DNA of 64,000 bases, from assembly GCA_964453335.1 (NCBI GenBank), contig CAYVOK010000001.1, positions 124,001 to 188,000 of the forward strand. Reading direction: 5' to 3'. Shown here piece by piece: positions 35,101 through 41,735 of the stretch. The notes under the pieces are model-generated. The model was not told where the DNA came from. It searched no databases and worked only from the letters and a program-made list of their open reading frames with translations. The position numbers and the translations under genes were made by a program. Position 1 is the stretch's first letter. Each line of letters starts with the position of its first letter. Source of the stretch: VGBO01 sp964453335. GTDB lineage: Bacteria > Actinomycetota > Acidimicrobiia > Acidimicrobiales > CAIXPF01.

Positions 35101-38100
35101 AGTACTAGTAGTAGTTGTGCTAGTAGTTGAGGTTGTGGTCGTTGTTGTAGTTGTTGTGGTAGATCTAAATGTAATAACTTTGCCAGAAACTGCAGCAACA
35201 CCAAAACTTGTTGAAGCAGGGAATGTAAATGATATTGATCCACCAGACAACACAGAATAAGTAGCACTTAAAGGAGATGCGTTTGTAACAGATACTGTAA
35301 ATGGAGTCGCAGATATAGATGTTTTTATTGTTACATCAACATTTGCAAAAATATTATTTGCAAAACATTCAACACGAGTATTTCCAGTACAATTAATTAC
35401 AAATTCTTGTGTTGCAGAGCCGCTACTTATTGCAGCATTCTCATAGTAATAACCATCATCTGGGCATGACAACGCTGTCTGATTGAAATTTGAAGAACTA
35501 TTTACCGAAACACAAACGGGAACACATGTTGTAGTAGTTGAAGTTGTACTAGTTGTGCTAGTTGTACTAGTGGAAGTTGTGGAGCTAGTTGTTGTACTTG
35601 TTGTAGTTGTAGTAGTTGTTGTTGTAGTTGTAGTGCTAGTTGTTGGAACAGAACCTGTATAAGCAATACCAGTTGTATTATAATTGCTTGAAAAGAAAAT
35701 ATTATTGCCATACGCTACAGCCCTCCAGTCTCCAGATGAAGGCATAGTTGCCGAAGTCCAAGAAGGATTGCTATTGGCAGTTCCAAATGCACTTTTTGTT
35801 TCTGATCCCTGTGCTACAACAGCAACTATATTTTGCCCTATTGCTAAAGATGACCAATTACCTGAGCTAGGCAAACTGCTTGTATTAAATACACTTCCGT
35901 CAAAAGTTGAAACAACAGTGCCGTCATCTGAAAGAGCATAAAAATATCCATTGCCAAATTCAAAATCAGTCCATGTAATTGAACTACCTTGTACAACTTG
36001 ATTCCATGTTATGCCATCTGTACTTTTGAACCAAACTGGATTATTACTAGATAAAGCTAAAAATACTCCATTGCCATATGCAATTTTTTTCCAATTAGAT
36101 GATAAAGTTGTAACAACTTGATTCCATGTCGCTCCATCATCAGTACTATAATAAAAGTTATTAGTACCATATCCAGCCGCTACTAATTTGCCTCCACCGT
36201 ATGCTACTGATTTAAATTCTTCCGAAGAATCCGGAGATGTAATAGTTGTCCATGAAATTCCATCTGTTGAAGAGTCCCAAGAAGATGAAGTGCTAGCAGG
36301 AACAGCAATAAATTTTGATCCTGTCCATATTAAATCATTCCATCCTTGAATAATATTAGTAGTAGAAGTCGTATATAAAACTCCATTCGATGTTGCGAGA
36401 GATGAATTAGATACATTATCTAATAATACAAATACGCCATTTCCAAATGCGCATACAGAGCTTTGTATAAGTGGCTGTGTTCCAGATGACCATGTTAATG
36501 ATATTGGTGTTGGAGTTGTAGAAGTAGTAGAAGTTGTTGTTGTAGATGTAGTAGTAGTGCTAGTTGTTGAAGTAGTACTTGTGCTAGTTGTAGTAGTGCT
36601 AGTTGTAGGAGTTATTCCGGCTGTAGCAGCTAAGTTTCCTGAATCCTGAGCCGCAAGATACAAGCCATTGCCATATGAAATCGTCTTCCAATTACCGCTT
36701 GCTGGCATATTTTCAACTCGCCATGATAATCCATCGCTTGAAGATGCTGCCAGAGCTGAATTGCCAACTGCTACATATAAACTATTTGAATATGTTACAG
36801 AATTCCAATTTTGTGAAACAGGCAATTTACCACGAATCCATCCAAATGTATTAGAAGTTCGAAGAGTTATATCCGTAGATGCCCCAACCACAATAAAAAA
36901 TCCATTTCCAAAAGTAATGTCTGTCCAAATACCATTTGTATATGAATCAGCTTGACTCCAAGTTATGCCACCATCTGAGCTAGTAGCAAATAAATTAGAA
37001 TTATTCCCGGCAAGGAATCTGCCATTGCCAAATGCCATGCAGTTCCAATCAGCAACGAATGGCAAAGCAGATGTAGACCAGCTAACACCATTATTAGAAG
37101 AATAATAAGCTATACTTGTATTTTTTGCAAGTACTACAAAATTACCATTACCATAAGCCAAAGCATTATAATCATAAGAAGAATTTGGCGAAGGAATACT
37201 TATCCAACTAGCTCCTCCATCAGTTGATTTCGAGAAATTGTCGCCTGGAGCAGCTATTGCTATAAGCACTCCATTGCCGTATTGAACTCTAGTCCAATCA
37301 AGATGATTCGAAATACTTGTTGTTTGATAATTTATTCCATCGTTAGTTGTAATAGCATATGCACTATTGCCGACCAAAACAAAAGATTTATTTTGTTCAT
37401 CATAATCAGAGGATGCTACAGAGTTAGAAGGTCTAATTCTTTGAGTCCAAGTCAATAAAGGCGGCAGAGTAGTTGTAGTAGTTGTAGTAGTAGATGTAGA
37501 AGTTGTGCTTGTAGTAGTGGTTGAAGTAGTGCTTGTGGTAGTAGTGCTTGTGGTAGTTGTACTTGTAGTAGTTGGTATTGCACTTGTCTTAAAAACTAAG
37601 CCAACATTAGAAGCAGCAGCAATTTCTACATAATCATTATAATTAGTTGTTCGAGATGGAGTTATAGAAAAACCGGCTGGTTGAAATCCCCACCCCCAAA
37701 TTGAACCATCGGTCTTCAAACCTATGCCAAATAAATGGCCGATACCAAGCTTAGACCAACCGCCACCTAAAGCTGTTGATTGAAATAAAGTGGTTTTATT
37801 TGTATTTCCCGAGTATCCAAAAGTAGAATCAGATTCGGAACCAGCACACCAAATTGTTCCGTCATTTTTTAATAGTAAAGTTGAATACTCTCCACCATAT
37901 ATTTTTGACCACCATGTATTAGTGCCAATTTGTGTAAATACAGAAAGATTTGTAGTACTCCCCTGAGCAAGTTGACCTCTGTAATTTTGACCACATGCAT
38001 ATACGGAGCCATTTGTTTTAATCGCAAGACTGTGAAAATCGCCGCAATTAACATCTGCCCAATCATTATCCGTTCCAACTCGTGTCAAAGTTGTTCTTTG

Positions 38101-38622
38101 GACTTCATCTCCCAATCCTAATTGACCATAATTATTTTGACCAATTGCCCAAAGAGATCCATCACTTTTTATTGCAAGTCCAAAACTCAATCCGCAAGAT
38201 ATTTTTGTCCAATTTGTAGAGGCATCTAATAAAGTTGGAACTGTAGCCTGTTTTGTTGGACTTGAAGCAAAAGACCCCCAAAAATACAACTTGCCATCAT
38301 TTCTTATTGCTAACGCAGATGTGCCACCAATTCTTCCTAATGCAGCTACTTTCGACCATAAACTAGTGCCTATCCTAACCGGCGACGATTGATCTGTAAC
38401 AGCCCCTGTGCCCAGAGCAAGTCCATTTCCTGCATAACCCCACGAATACATCTCTCCAACAGTATTGATTGCAAAGCAGCACTGATGACCGCCAGATATT
38501 TCTGTCCAGTTGGAATTAATTCCTACAATCTTAGGAGATGAGTAAGAGGTATTTGAAAAAGTTCCATAACCAAGTTGACCATGATTATTAGAACCAAATG
38601 TATAAAGGTAACCTACTGCCAT
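29164..38622 (-). CDS. Giant modular beta-propeller fibre/adhesin (3152 residues)
   Basis: Residues 1-348 form a seven-unit RCC1 propeller (units such as GSNNHGQLGYG and GQNNYGQLGLG). A Thr/Ser linker (350-386) leads to a BNR/Asp-box-like propeller (SxDGxxW repeats), a second linker (672-703) and a second such propeller, a third linker (993-1032), a Cys-containing beta domain (about 1035-1150), a fourth linker (1154-1181), a third BNR-like propeller and a short fifth linker near 1470. Residues about 1480-1795 and 2077-2660 are kelch-like repeats with a GYxxGG core, split by another beta domain. The C-terminal 480 residues hold a different beta-rich region with GSGTIVVSG repeats. No signal peptide or membrane span is visible. 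This is likely a tail fibre or head decoration that binds host glycans. Confidence 0.8.
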   Translation of the reverse strand: MAVGYLYTFGSNNHGQLGYGTFSNTSYSSPKIVGINSNWTEISGGHQCCFAINTVGEMYSWGYAGNGLALGTGAVTDQSSPVRIGTSLWSKVAALGRIGGTSALAIRNDGKLYFWGSFASSPTKQATVPTLLDASTNWTKISCGLSFGLAIKSDGSLWAIGQNNYGQLGLGDEVQRTTLTRVGTDNDWADVNCGDFHSLAIKTNGSVYACGQNYRGQLAQGSTTNLSVFTQIGTNTWWSKIYGGEYSTLLLKNDGTIWCAGSESDSTFGYSGNTNKTTLFQSTALGGGWSKLGIGHLFGIGLKTDGSIWGWGFQPAGFSITPSRTTNYNDYVEIAAASNVGLVFKTSAIPTTTSTTTTSTTTTSTTSTTTTSTTSTSTTTTTTTTLPPLLTWTQRIRPSNSVASSDYDEQNKSFVLVGNSAYAITTNDGINYQTTSISNHLDWTRVQYGNGVLIAIAAPGDNFSKSTDGGASWISIPSPNSSYDYNALAYGNGNFVVLAKNTSIAYYSSNNGVSWSTSALPFVADWNCMAFGNGRFLAGNNSNLFATSSDGGITWSQADSYTNGIWTDITFGNGFFIVVGASTDITLRTSNTFGWIRGKLPVSQNWNSVTYSNSLYVAVGNSALAASSSDGLSWRVENMPASGNWKTISYGNGLYLAAQDSGNLAATAGITPTTSTTTTSTSTTSTTSTTTTSTTTTSTTSTTPTPISLTWSSGTQPLIQSSVCAFGNGVFVLLDNVSNSSLATSNGVLYTTSTTNIIQGWNDLIWTGSKFIAVPASTSSSWDSSTDGISWTTITSPDSSEEFKSVAYGGGKLVAAGYGTNNFYYSTDDGATWNQVVTTLSSNWKKIAYGNGVFLALSSNNPVWFKSTDGITWNQVVQGSSITWTDFEFGNGYFYALSDDGTVVSTFDGSVFNTSSLPSSGNWSSLAIGQNIVAVVAQGSETKSAFGTANSNPSWTSATMPSSGDWRAVAYGNNIFFSSNYNTTGIAYTGSVPTTSTTTTTTTTTTTTSTTTSSTTSTSTTSTTSTTSTTTTCVPVCVSVNSSSNFNQTALSCPDDGYYYENAAISSGSATQEFVINCTGNTRVECFANNIFANVDVTIKTSISATPFTVSVTNASPLSATYSVLSGGSISFTFPASTSFGVAAVSGKVITFRSTTTTTTTTTTSTTSTTTTSTTSTTTTTPIPSPRLSWIQRLSPTTSSKNILFTNGSFTILNDYSTTSYKTSDGINFSSITLPVAKLWNSIAIGTNYYLASTGSSSSFLGSSDGTNWLEVPSPNSTDNFKALAYGNSKFLTVGYNTTNVYVSTDTITWTSGTLSTARNWTAASYGSGKYVVVADSTSKYVYSADGITWTESDLPAAANWSNVIFANNRFVAIASDSNVAATSTDGLIWTLGTLPATAKWSGLVYGNGLFVATGDSNNSASSLDGITWVKEVLPTNGSFNSLAFGNQIFLTSSYNSSVVATAFFGTATTSTTTTTAPYNQNLFGFVCGGINNNSSNNYMNKIDMILMSTGVVYISPSSLTVPKYAATSVSSNFAGYVCGGSPSDYGKGNYSTSINKINYSTNSVTSLAAQLFIPNIRASGFSTSQYGYILGGFRTNLGPRTVDQIQFSNESQSSFQLANPNFFAAAGFFQSSSLGYMAGGFVNSSSTSGWQNNNYINTFDFATGVISTLNSFVADNFYGTGLQASGKGYLVGGSTIGLSPTKKTYIVNFGSSTYFSNTYELVAARYCASSVSGSDIGYVCGGSDLVSAISNIEKLDFSTNVYSLNRYALTQPTTGSAANMVSVTNSPAEPAEGVSAYLTDYYSNKYSVSDLGSIIGYDNVYAITFKNGFSNILVASVQVGDDYKIIEVPVYRDQLTNTVVSFGLPVVVDTVPLLIWGNIIYGPNGTRIANKDKTIADDRFTLWQTNKSNDYSETNLSTTGIIPETFGLGGVGYIPSSHYQSGKIAVMTVENSYFYIYDVSESTNGYYEFTNKLNSIDLDSSSSGFSFVPSGSTLLDDNYILVNEYEYEGRIVAYKLGSDGLPDKTTRKVFAESIIDPISSTLDPLTGDLLITYYNECTGKRAIYVFYGGFKPFNSQSQPAALGGTDGYFLGGQSNTGSTDVIDKINYSTDITSQISPKLNYAISSSYSFSDGLTHGFVTDGGQYLQKLNYATESVTSSTNSLSRNRYDGASVAFLNIKGYIYGGRLDRTSTESPSSYTDRFSFATGVFSFLNNPLEQYKIFATGLSDAASSGYFCGGFNGLGATSAVVKVDYTSDTFSTLISTLSEARNYLSSVSSYTSYGYVCGGINTTTVKTTDRINFSQETFVSVESASLPVATSYASGISQGGIKGYIAGGSNITGITNAAYKIDYGTQTSSYATKSTLSTSRRTPGVLSKTYSFLPQGYIAGGSGSTSLTNFTQKIIFNVDTFVNQASAYLESAKYGLAGVSNESSHGYFAGGSTTFGGNSFINKIEKLIYATEITSPIGSVLGTPRGYAFNVSKISNAGYVAGGQGSILTSIEKITYSTDSIALVGTASLATATSNGASLYSYTNGYFLGGQTSTSTTDTIVNFIYSSETIGAFSSVLLRKVKNASGLSFLDIRGYVAGGNSSADIGAVDSILYSTGIVSASPILSYVRSGLAAVTQGLSKGYFVGGQNTQGAVNYVEILDFANGYLRNSQPGSFLPNFSSASISKFSQGGSNTYTMAGTITITGNFNSVYRKEYSASGVIVVSGNTKYALDGTLSLPITYRILEGLDVGLPINYQQGRKVLYAFRIEGVCLDLTNGDAPFINTDILCTSRSIQTIIASNAKEACQKLVDQGWMWPVKRFQRYTKPIYKEDEDYLESFDLYDPNDVRFVNEPFCTYKECLDFCADFLVNEVISVESYALLSSNIYNMEGQIYCTGSVVIQASKFNYTGSGTIVVNGFFGVSASWSVTNYVGSGTIVVSGSSLIESSYLGEFIEDASLLDEITPIEFVYAITSGIALKNTPIDSFIDQCGCVNIQNRFNLVTNFDKKPSKFTDFILSNNLNFNPIFIMNYNSNTGMYLFTKSYSNSTSDERWSVSVSLICDTDLNNFDSDSVWVMNLHFKQYKKSLLNKTLDTNIRVWIPNNILCPKTAQNSMSFDLTLNINSSLAITRNGQVLSNVYINDQIGLFSSTSWTSTPDFRIYSRAFGK
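34193..34222 (-). repeat. Thr/Ser linker 5 of the giant protein (short)
   Basis: A short Thr-rich stretch (TTSTTTTTA, near residues 1467-1477) joins the third BNR-like propeller to the kelch-like region. The DNA is a degenerate GTT/GTA/GTG triplet repeat on the plus strand. Confidence 0.7.
35080..35162 (-). repeat. Thr/Ser linker 4 of the giant protein
   Basis: About 28 codons of Thr and Ser only, between the Cys-containing beta domain and the third BNR-like propeller. On the plus strand the DNA is a run of imperfect 3-base units (GTT, GTA, GTG, AGT). Confidence 0.8.
35528..35645 (-). repeat. Thr/Ser linker 3 of the giant protein
   Basis: About 39 codons of Thr and Ser (residues near 993-1032), the longest linker. 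It separates the second BNR-like propeller from the Cys-containing domain that starts CVPVCVSV. Confidence 0.8.
36507..36609 (-). repeat. Thr/Ser linker 2 of the giant protein
   Basis: About 32 codons of Thr and Ser (residues near 672-703) between the first and second BNR-like propellers. The segments after linkers 1, 2 and 4 begin alike (LTWTQR, LTWSSG, LSWIQR), pointing to duplication of linker-propeller units. Confidence 0.8.
37468..37574 (-). repeat. Thr/Ser linker 1 of the giant protein
   Basis: About 36 codons of Thr and Ser (residues near 350-386) join the RCC1 propeller to the first BNR-like propeller. Such stretches in secreted proteins are typical O-glycosylation sites and extended spacers. 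The degenerate triplet DNA may slip or recombine. Confidence 0.8.
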
Positions 38623-38672
38623 TTAATGCCTTTTTGAGGATATATCTTATATATATTTTTTGCAACAAAACA

Positions 38673-41600
38673 TCAGCATGCAGAATTAGCAGAGTGTGAA
38701 ACTGAAGCTAGTCCCCATTTGGCTTCTGGAAGATTAGCAGATGATGCAACACTTTTAGATTCTGGGATGGCAAATAATATTCTATATGTGGTGTTTATTG
38801 TAGCATTTGTTTCAGAATCTGATAGACTCAATTTTCCACCAGATACAAAACCTTTAATATAAGTTAAACTTAAAGAAGCGCTATTCAAAGAAATCAAATT
38901 TATAGATGCAGTATTTAAAGTTTCTATAGCTTCCACTGTAAAATTCAACCTGGAAATTGATTGGTTAAATCCAGTTCTATATCCTCCTGCATAGTAACCA
39001 TAACCATATGATGAATAAAGCCCTACGCCTCCAAATGTATTATCTTCAAGAGAAAAAGATGATATTGATATAACATTTGTTGCAAAAGTCATTTTATCAA
39101 TCAAAGAAACAGATCCAAAATTTGTTTGGTCTAAATTTCCAGTTATACCGCCCAAATAAAATCCTTTTGCGCTATTATCACTAAATGATGCAATTATAGC
39201 TCTTCTACTAGACAAATATGATTGCACACTAGAACTTATGATGTTTGTAGAAAAATCTAAAGTATCAGTAGAGTTTACAGTTGAACCAGATATGTAGCCC
39301 CCACTAATATATCCTTTATTACTATCTGCATCACTTAGAGAAGCCCCGTAGTATCTACCACTTATCAATAGAGATGATTCAAGAGTAGCCACATCAGTAG
39401 CATAATTTATTGATGTAATATTATTTGAATAAGAATTAGGAATTGCATCAGTTGTATAGCCACCAGCAACATAACCTGTTGTAGTTAAATTAGAAAGACC
39501 AAAAAGCCTATCTGCTTTATATGAAATATCAGAAGTTGGCACTCTGTAAGTTACTTCATACCAATAATTCAATTTATAAGTAGTTTGTGTTCCAGCAAAT
39601 ACTCCACTATTATTAGTTGATCCTGCAACATAATATCCGCCGTATAATAATAATGAAGGAATTGGAGATGTTGAAGTAGTAGAAGTTGTTGTAGTAGATG
39701 TCGTAGGAGGACCAGTTGTTGTTGATGTAGTAGTTGTAGTAGTAGTGGTAGTAGATGTTGTTGTGGTAAGACTATAATTTGCAATAACAATAGATTGATC
39801 GTATGAACCATTAGCTCTATACCATGCAGGCTGCGCACTTACCGATTGCAATAAAATTTGTGTAAAATTCAAATATTTTAAATCGCCTGTTGGCGAAGCT
39901 TTTGTCCCCAAACCTAGCGTACCATTATAGTTATATCCAGCTCCCCACAAAGTATTATCGGTTTTTATTGCAAGTGTATATGCGGAACCTGCAGATACGT
40001 CAGACCATTTTTCTGTGCCAATCTGAGTCCATGTATTACGAGTTTTAGTGTCACCTAGTCCAAGTTCACCATATAAGTTGTACCCAACTCCATACATAAC
40101 ATTTTGCCTAGTCAACGCCATTCCGTGTATTGTTCCTGCTGATACTTTTCTAAATTGTGCAGGATTGTTTACAGCAGTTTTTATAAAACTAAGTTGATTG
40201 ATTGTATTTCCTATACCCATTTGTCCATATTCATTATTTCCAGTAGCATATAAAGAACCACCAGCTTTAATTGCATATGTGAAATCATATCCACAAGCAA
40301 CATCAACCCAATCTGAATCTTTACCTACTTGTTTAAACTCCCATTGATTTCCAGTTGTTCCTCTTCCCAATTGGCCTTTTAAATTTTCACCAGTTGACCA
40401 GAGAGTGCCATTTGCCTCTATTGCAAAAGTAAAATTGTGGAATGCTGATATTTTTTGCCATTTAAAATTGTTAAGTTTTGTCAAAGTTGGCAAATTTTGA
40501 ACTGAAGCTACCTGACCTAATTGTCCTACCTGATTCGATCCACAACCATACATGTCGCCGTTTGACTTTAGAGCTATAATATGATTACTACCAACAGCTA
40601 TATAACTCCAATCAGAATCAGATCCCATTTGTAAAAATTTCAAACTAGCAGCTACCGTAGGATTGCCAAGCTGTCCTTGGTTGTTTGAACCAGATGCAAA
40701 TAACTTTCCATCTTCTTGCAATATAACGCAAAAATTTTGCCCTGCTTTAGAATCGTTTATATTTTTATCTCTTCCTATTTTTGTAAAATAGGTAATAGGA
40801 GTTTTGGTGTTTAGCAAACCAAAAGAGCCATCACTATTATCTCCTGCCGAATAACAGTTTGCAGAAGGAACTACAACGTCTCCACCACCAGTAGGAGGAG
40901 AAAATCCTGATATCACATATACGTATTTTGACCAAAAAAATACGAAGTCATTTGTAACAGGATCAACAAACCCTCCCTTTAGTCTCGGAGGCCAAGCACC
41001 TACTATAGGCACACTTCCAAAAAGTTTTACTGATGAACCTATTGGATTATAATTAGAGTCGTATTCAAAAGAATATATTTTAAATCCACCATCGACTACC
41101 AAGAAAGATTTATTTGGGAACAAAGTTGATGCAGTAGGAACTTTTACCATTCCTCTAGTACCACGTTCAAGAAGTGAGCTTCCAACACCAGTATAGGTTA
41201 AGTTAATATCTTTAAAAGGAGCAAAATTGCTTGAAGTTGCATAAGTACCAACATAAAAACTCGCCCCAAATGTTCCCTGTGTGTCTGTACCTACAGTTGC
41301 AAGAAGTTTTCCTGTGTCATTATCCGAAAAATACGACATAGGTATTTCAAAATAATTTCTTTTTAAGAAAATGTCTTTATCTCTTTTTCCTACTACATTC
41401 TCTCCTGGTCTTACTTGGCAAACATACCCTTGAAGGTCTGTATAAATTAATGTATTATCATTTAAATAAGCAATACCATAGTAAGGATATTCACCTTTAG
41501 GTACTTTTATATAATTTCGAATTATGTCTGTAGTAGAAAATCCAATAATTTTCTTTGTTATAGAATCTCTTTTAAATCTAACAAGATCAAAGCCAGTAGA

Positions 41601-41726
41601 TGTTCCAGAAAACATTCTATCTGTATCAGAATAATCATATATTGCACAAAGTGTTCCGCCATATTCATTCGTTATTTGTTTTACGGTATAAGAACCGCTA
41701 TAATATGGGTCTAGTGTAAATGACAT
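38673..41726 (-). CDS. Second modular RCC1/kelch fibre protein (1017 residues)
   Basis: The N-terminal 285 residues are a beta-rich domain (MSFTLDPYYSGSYTVK; FLVVDGGFKIYSFEY) related in style to the domain that splits the kelch block of the giant protein. Residues about 290-645 form a seven-unit RCC1 propeller (GDNSDGSFG, GSNNQGQLGN, GSNQVGQLGQ, GENLKGQLGRG, GNNEYGQMGIG, GYNLYGELGLG, GYNYNGTLGLG). After a Thr/Ser linker (654-686) come kelch-like GYxxGG repeats to the end. It lies 50 bases upstream of the giant gene in the same direction and shares all module types, so it is probably a partner fibre protein. GGAGG precedes the ATG with a short spacing. Confidence 0.8.
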   Translation of the reverse strand: MSFTLDPYYSGSYTVKQITNEYGGTLCAIYDYSDTDRMFSGTSTGFDLVRFKRDSITKKIIGFSTTDIIRNYIKVPKGEYPYYGIAYLNDNTLIYTDLQGYVCQVRPGENVVGKRDKDIFLKRNYFEIPMSYFSDNDTGKLLATVGTDTQGTFGASFYVGTYATSSNFAPFKDINLTYTGVGSSLLERGTRGMVKVPTASTLFPNKSFLVVDGGFKIYSFEYDSNYNPIGSSVKLFGSVPIVGAWPPRLKGGFVDPVTNDFVFFWSKYVYVISGFSPPTGGGDVVVPSANCYSAGDNSDGSFGLLNTKTPITYFTKIGRDKNINDSKAGQNFCVILQEDGKLFASGSNNQGQLGNPTVAASLKFLQMGSDSDWSYIAVGSNHIIALKSNGDMYGCGSNQVGQLGQVASVQNLPTLTKLNNFKWQKISAFHNFTFAIEANGTLWSTGENLKGQLGRGTTGNQWEFKQVGKDSDWVDVACGYDFTYAIKAGGSLYATGNNEYGQMGIGNTINQLSFIKTAVNNPAQFRKVSAGTIHGMALTRQNVMYGVGYNLYGELGLGDTKTRNTWTQIGTEKWSDVSAGSAYTLAIKTDNTLWGAGYNYNGTLGLGTKASPTGDLKYLNFTQILLQSVSAQPAWYRANGSYDQSIVIANYSLTTTTSTTTTTTTTTSTTTGPPTTSTTTTSTTSTSPIPSLLLYGGYYVAGSTNNSGVFAGTQTTYKLNYWYEVTYRVPTSDISYKADRLFGLSNLTTTGYVAGGYTTDAIPNSYSNNITSINYATDVATLESSLLISGRYYGASLSDADSNKGYISGGYISGSTVNSTDTLDFSTNIISSSVQSYLSSRRAIIASFSDNSAKGFYLGGITGNLDQTNFGSVSLIDKMTFATNVISISSFSLEDNTFGGVGLYSSYGYGYYAGGYRTGFNQSISRLNFTVEAIETLNTASINLISLNSASLSLTYIKGFVSGGKLSLSDSETNATINTTYRILFAIPESKSVASSANLPEAKWGLASVSHSANSAC
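39670..39767 (-). repeat. Thr/Ser linker of the second fibre protein
   Basis: About 33 codons, almost all Thr and Ser with one GPP interruption, between the RCC1 propeller and the kelch-like repeats. The triplet DNA is very similar to the linkers of the giant gene 3-5 kb away, so exchange between the two genes is possible. Confidence 0.8.
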
Positions 41727-41735
41727 TGCCCTCCA

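Noticed and set aside
35015..35260. Plus-strand open frame rich in valine, opposite linker 4
   Set aside because: It is the antisense reading of the Thr/Ser linker repeats; the Val run is a direct result of the triplet repeat and there is no ribosome site.
34193..37574. Regularly spaced repeats that might be a CRISPR array or tandem-repeat region
   Set aside because: The repeats are degenerate, hundreds of bases apart and in frame with a continuous coding sequence, so they are protein linkers.
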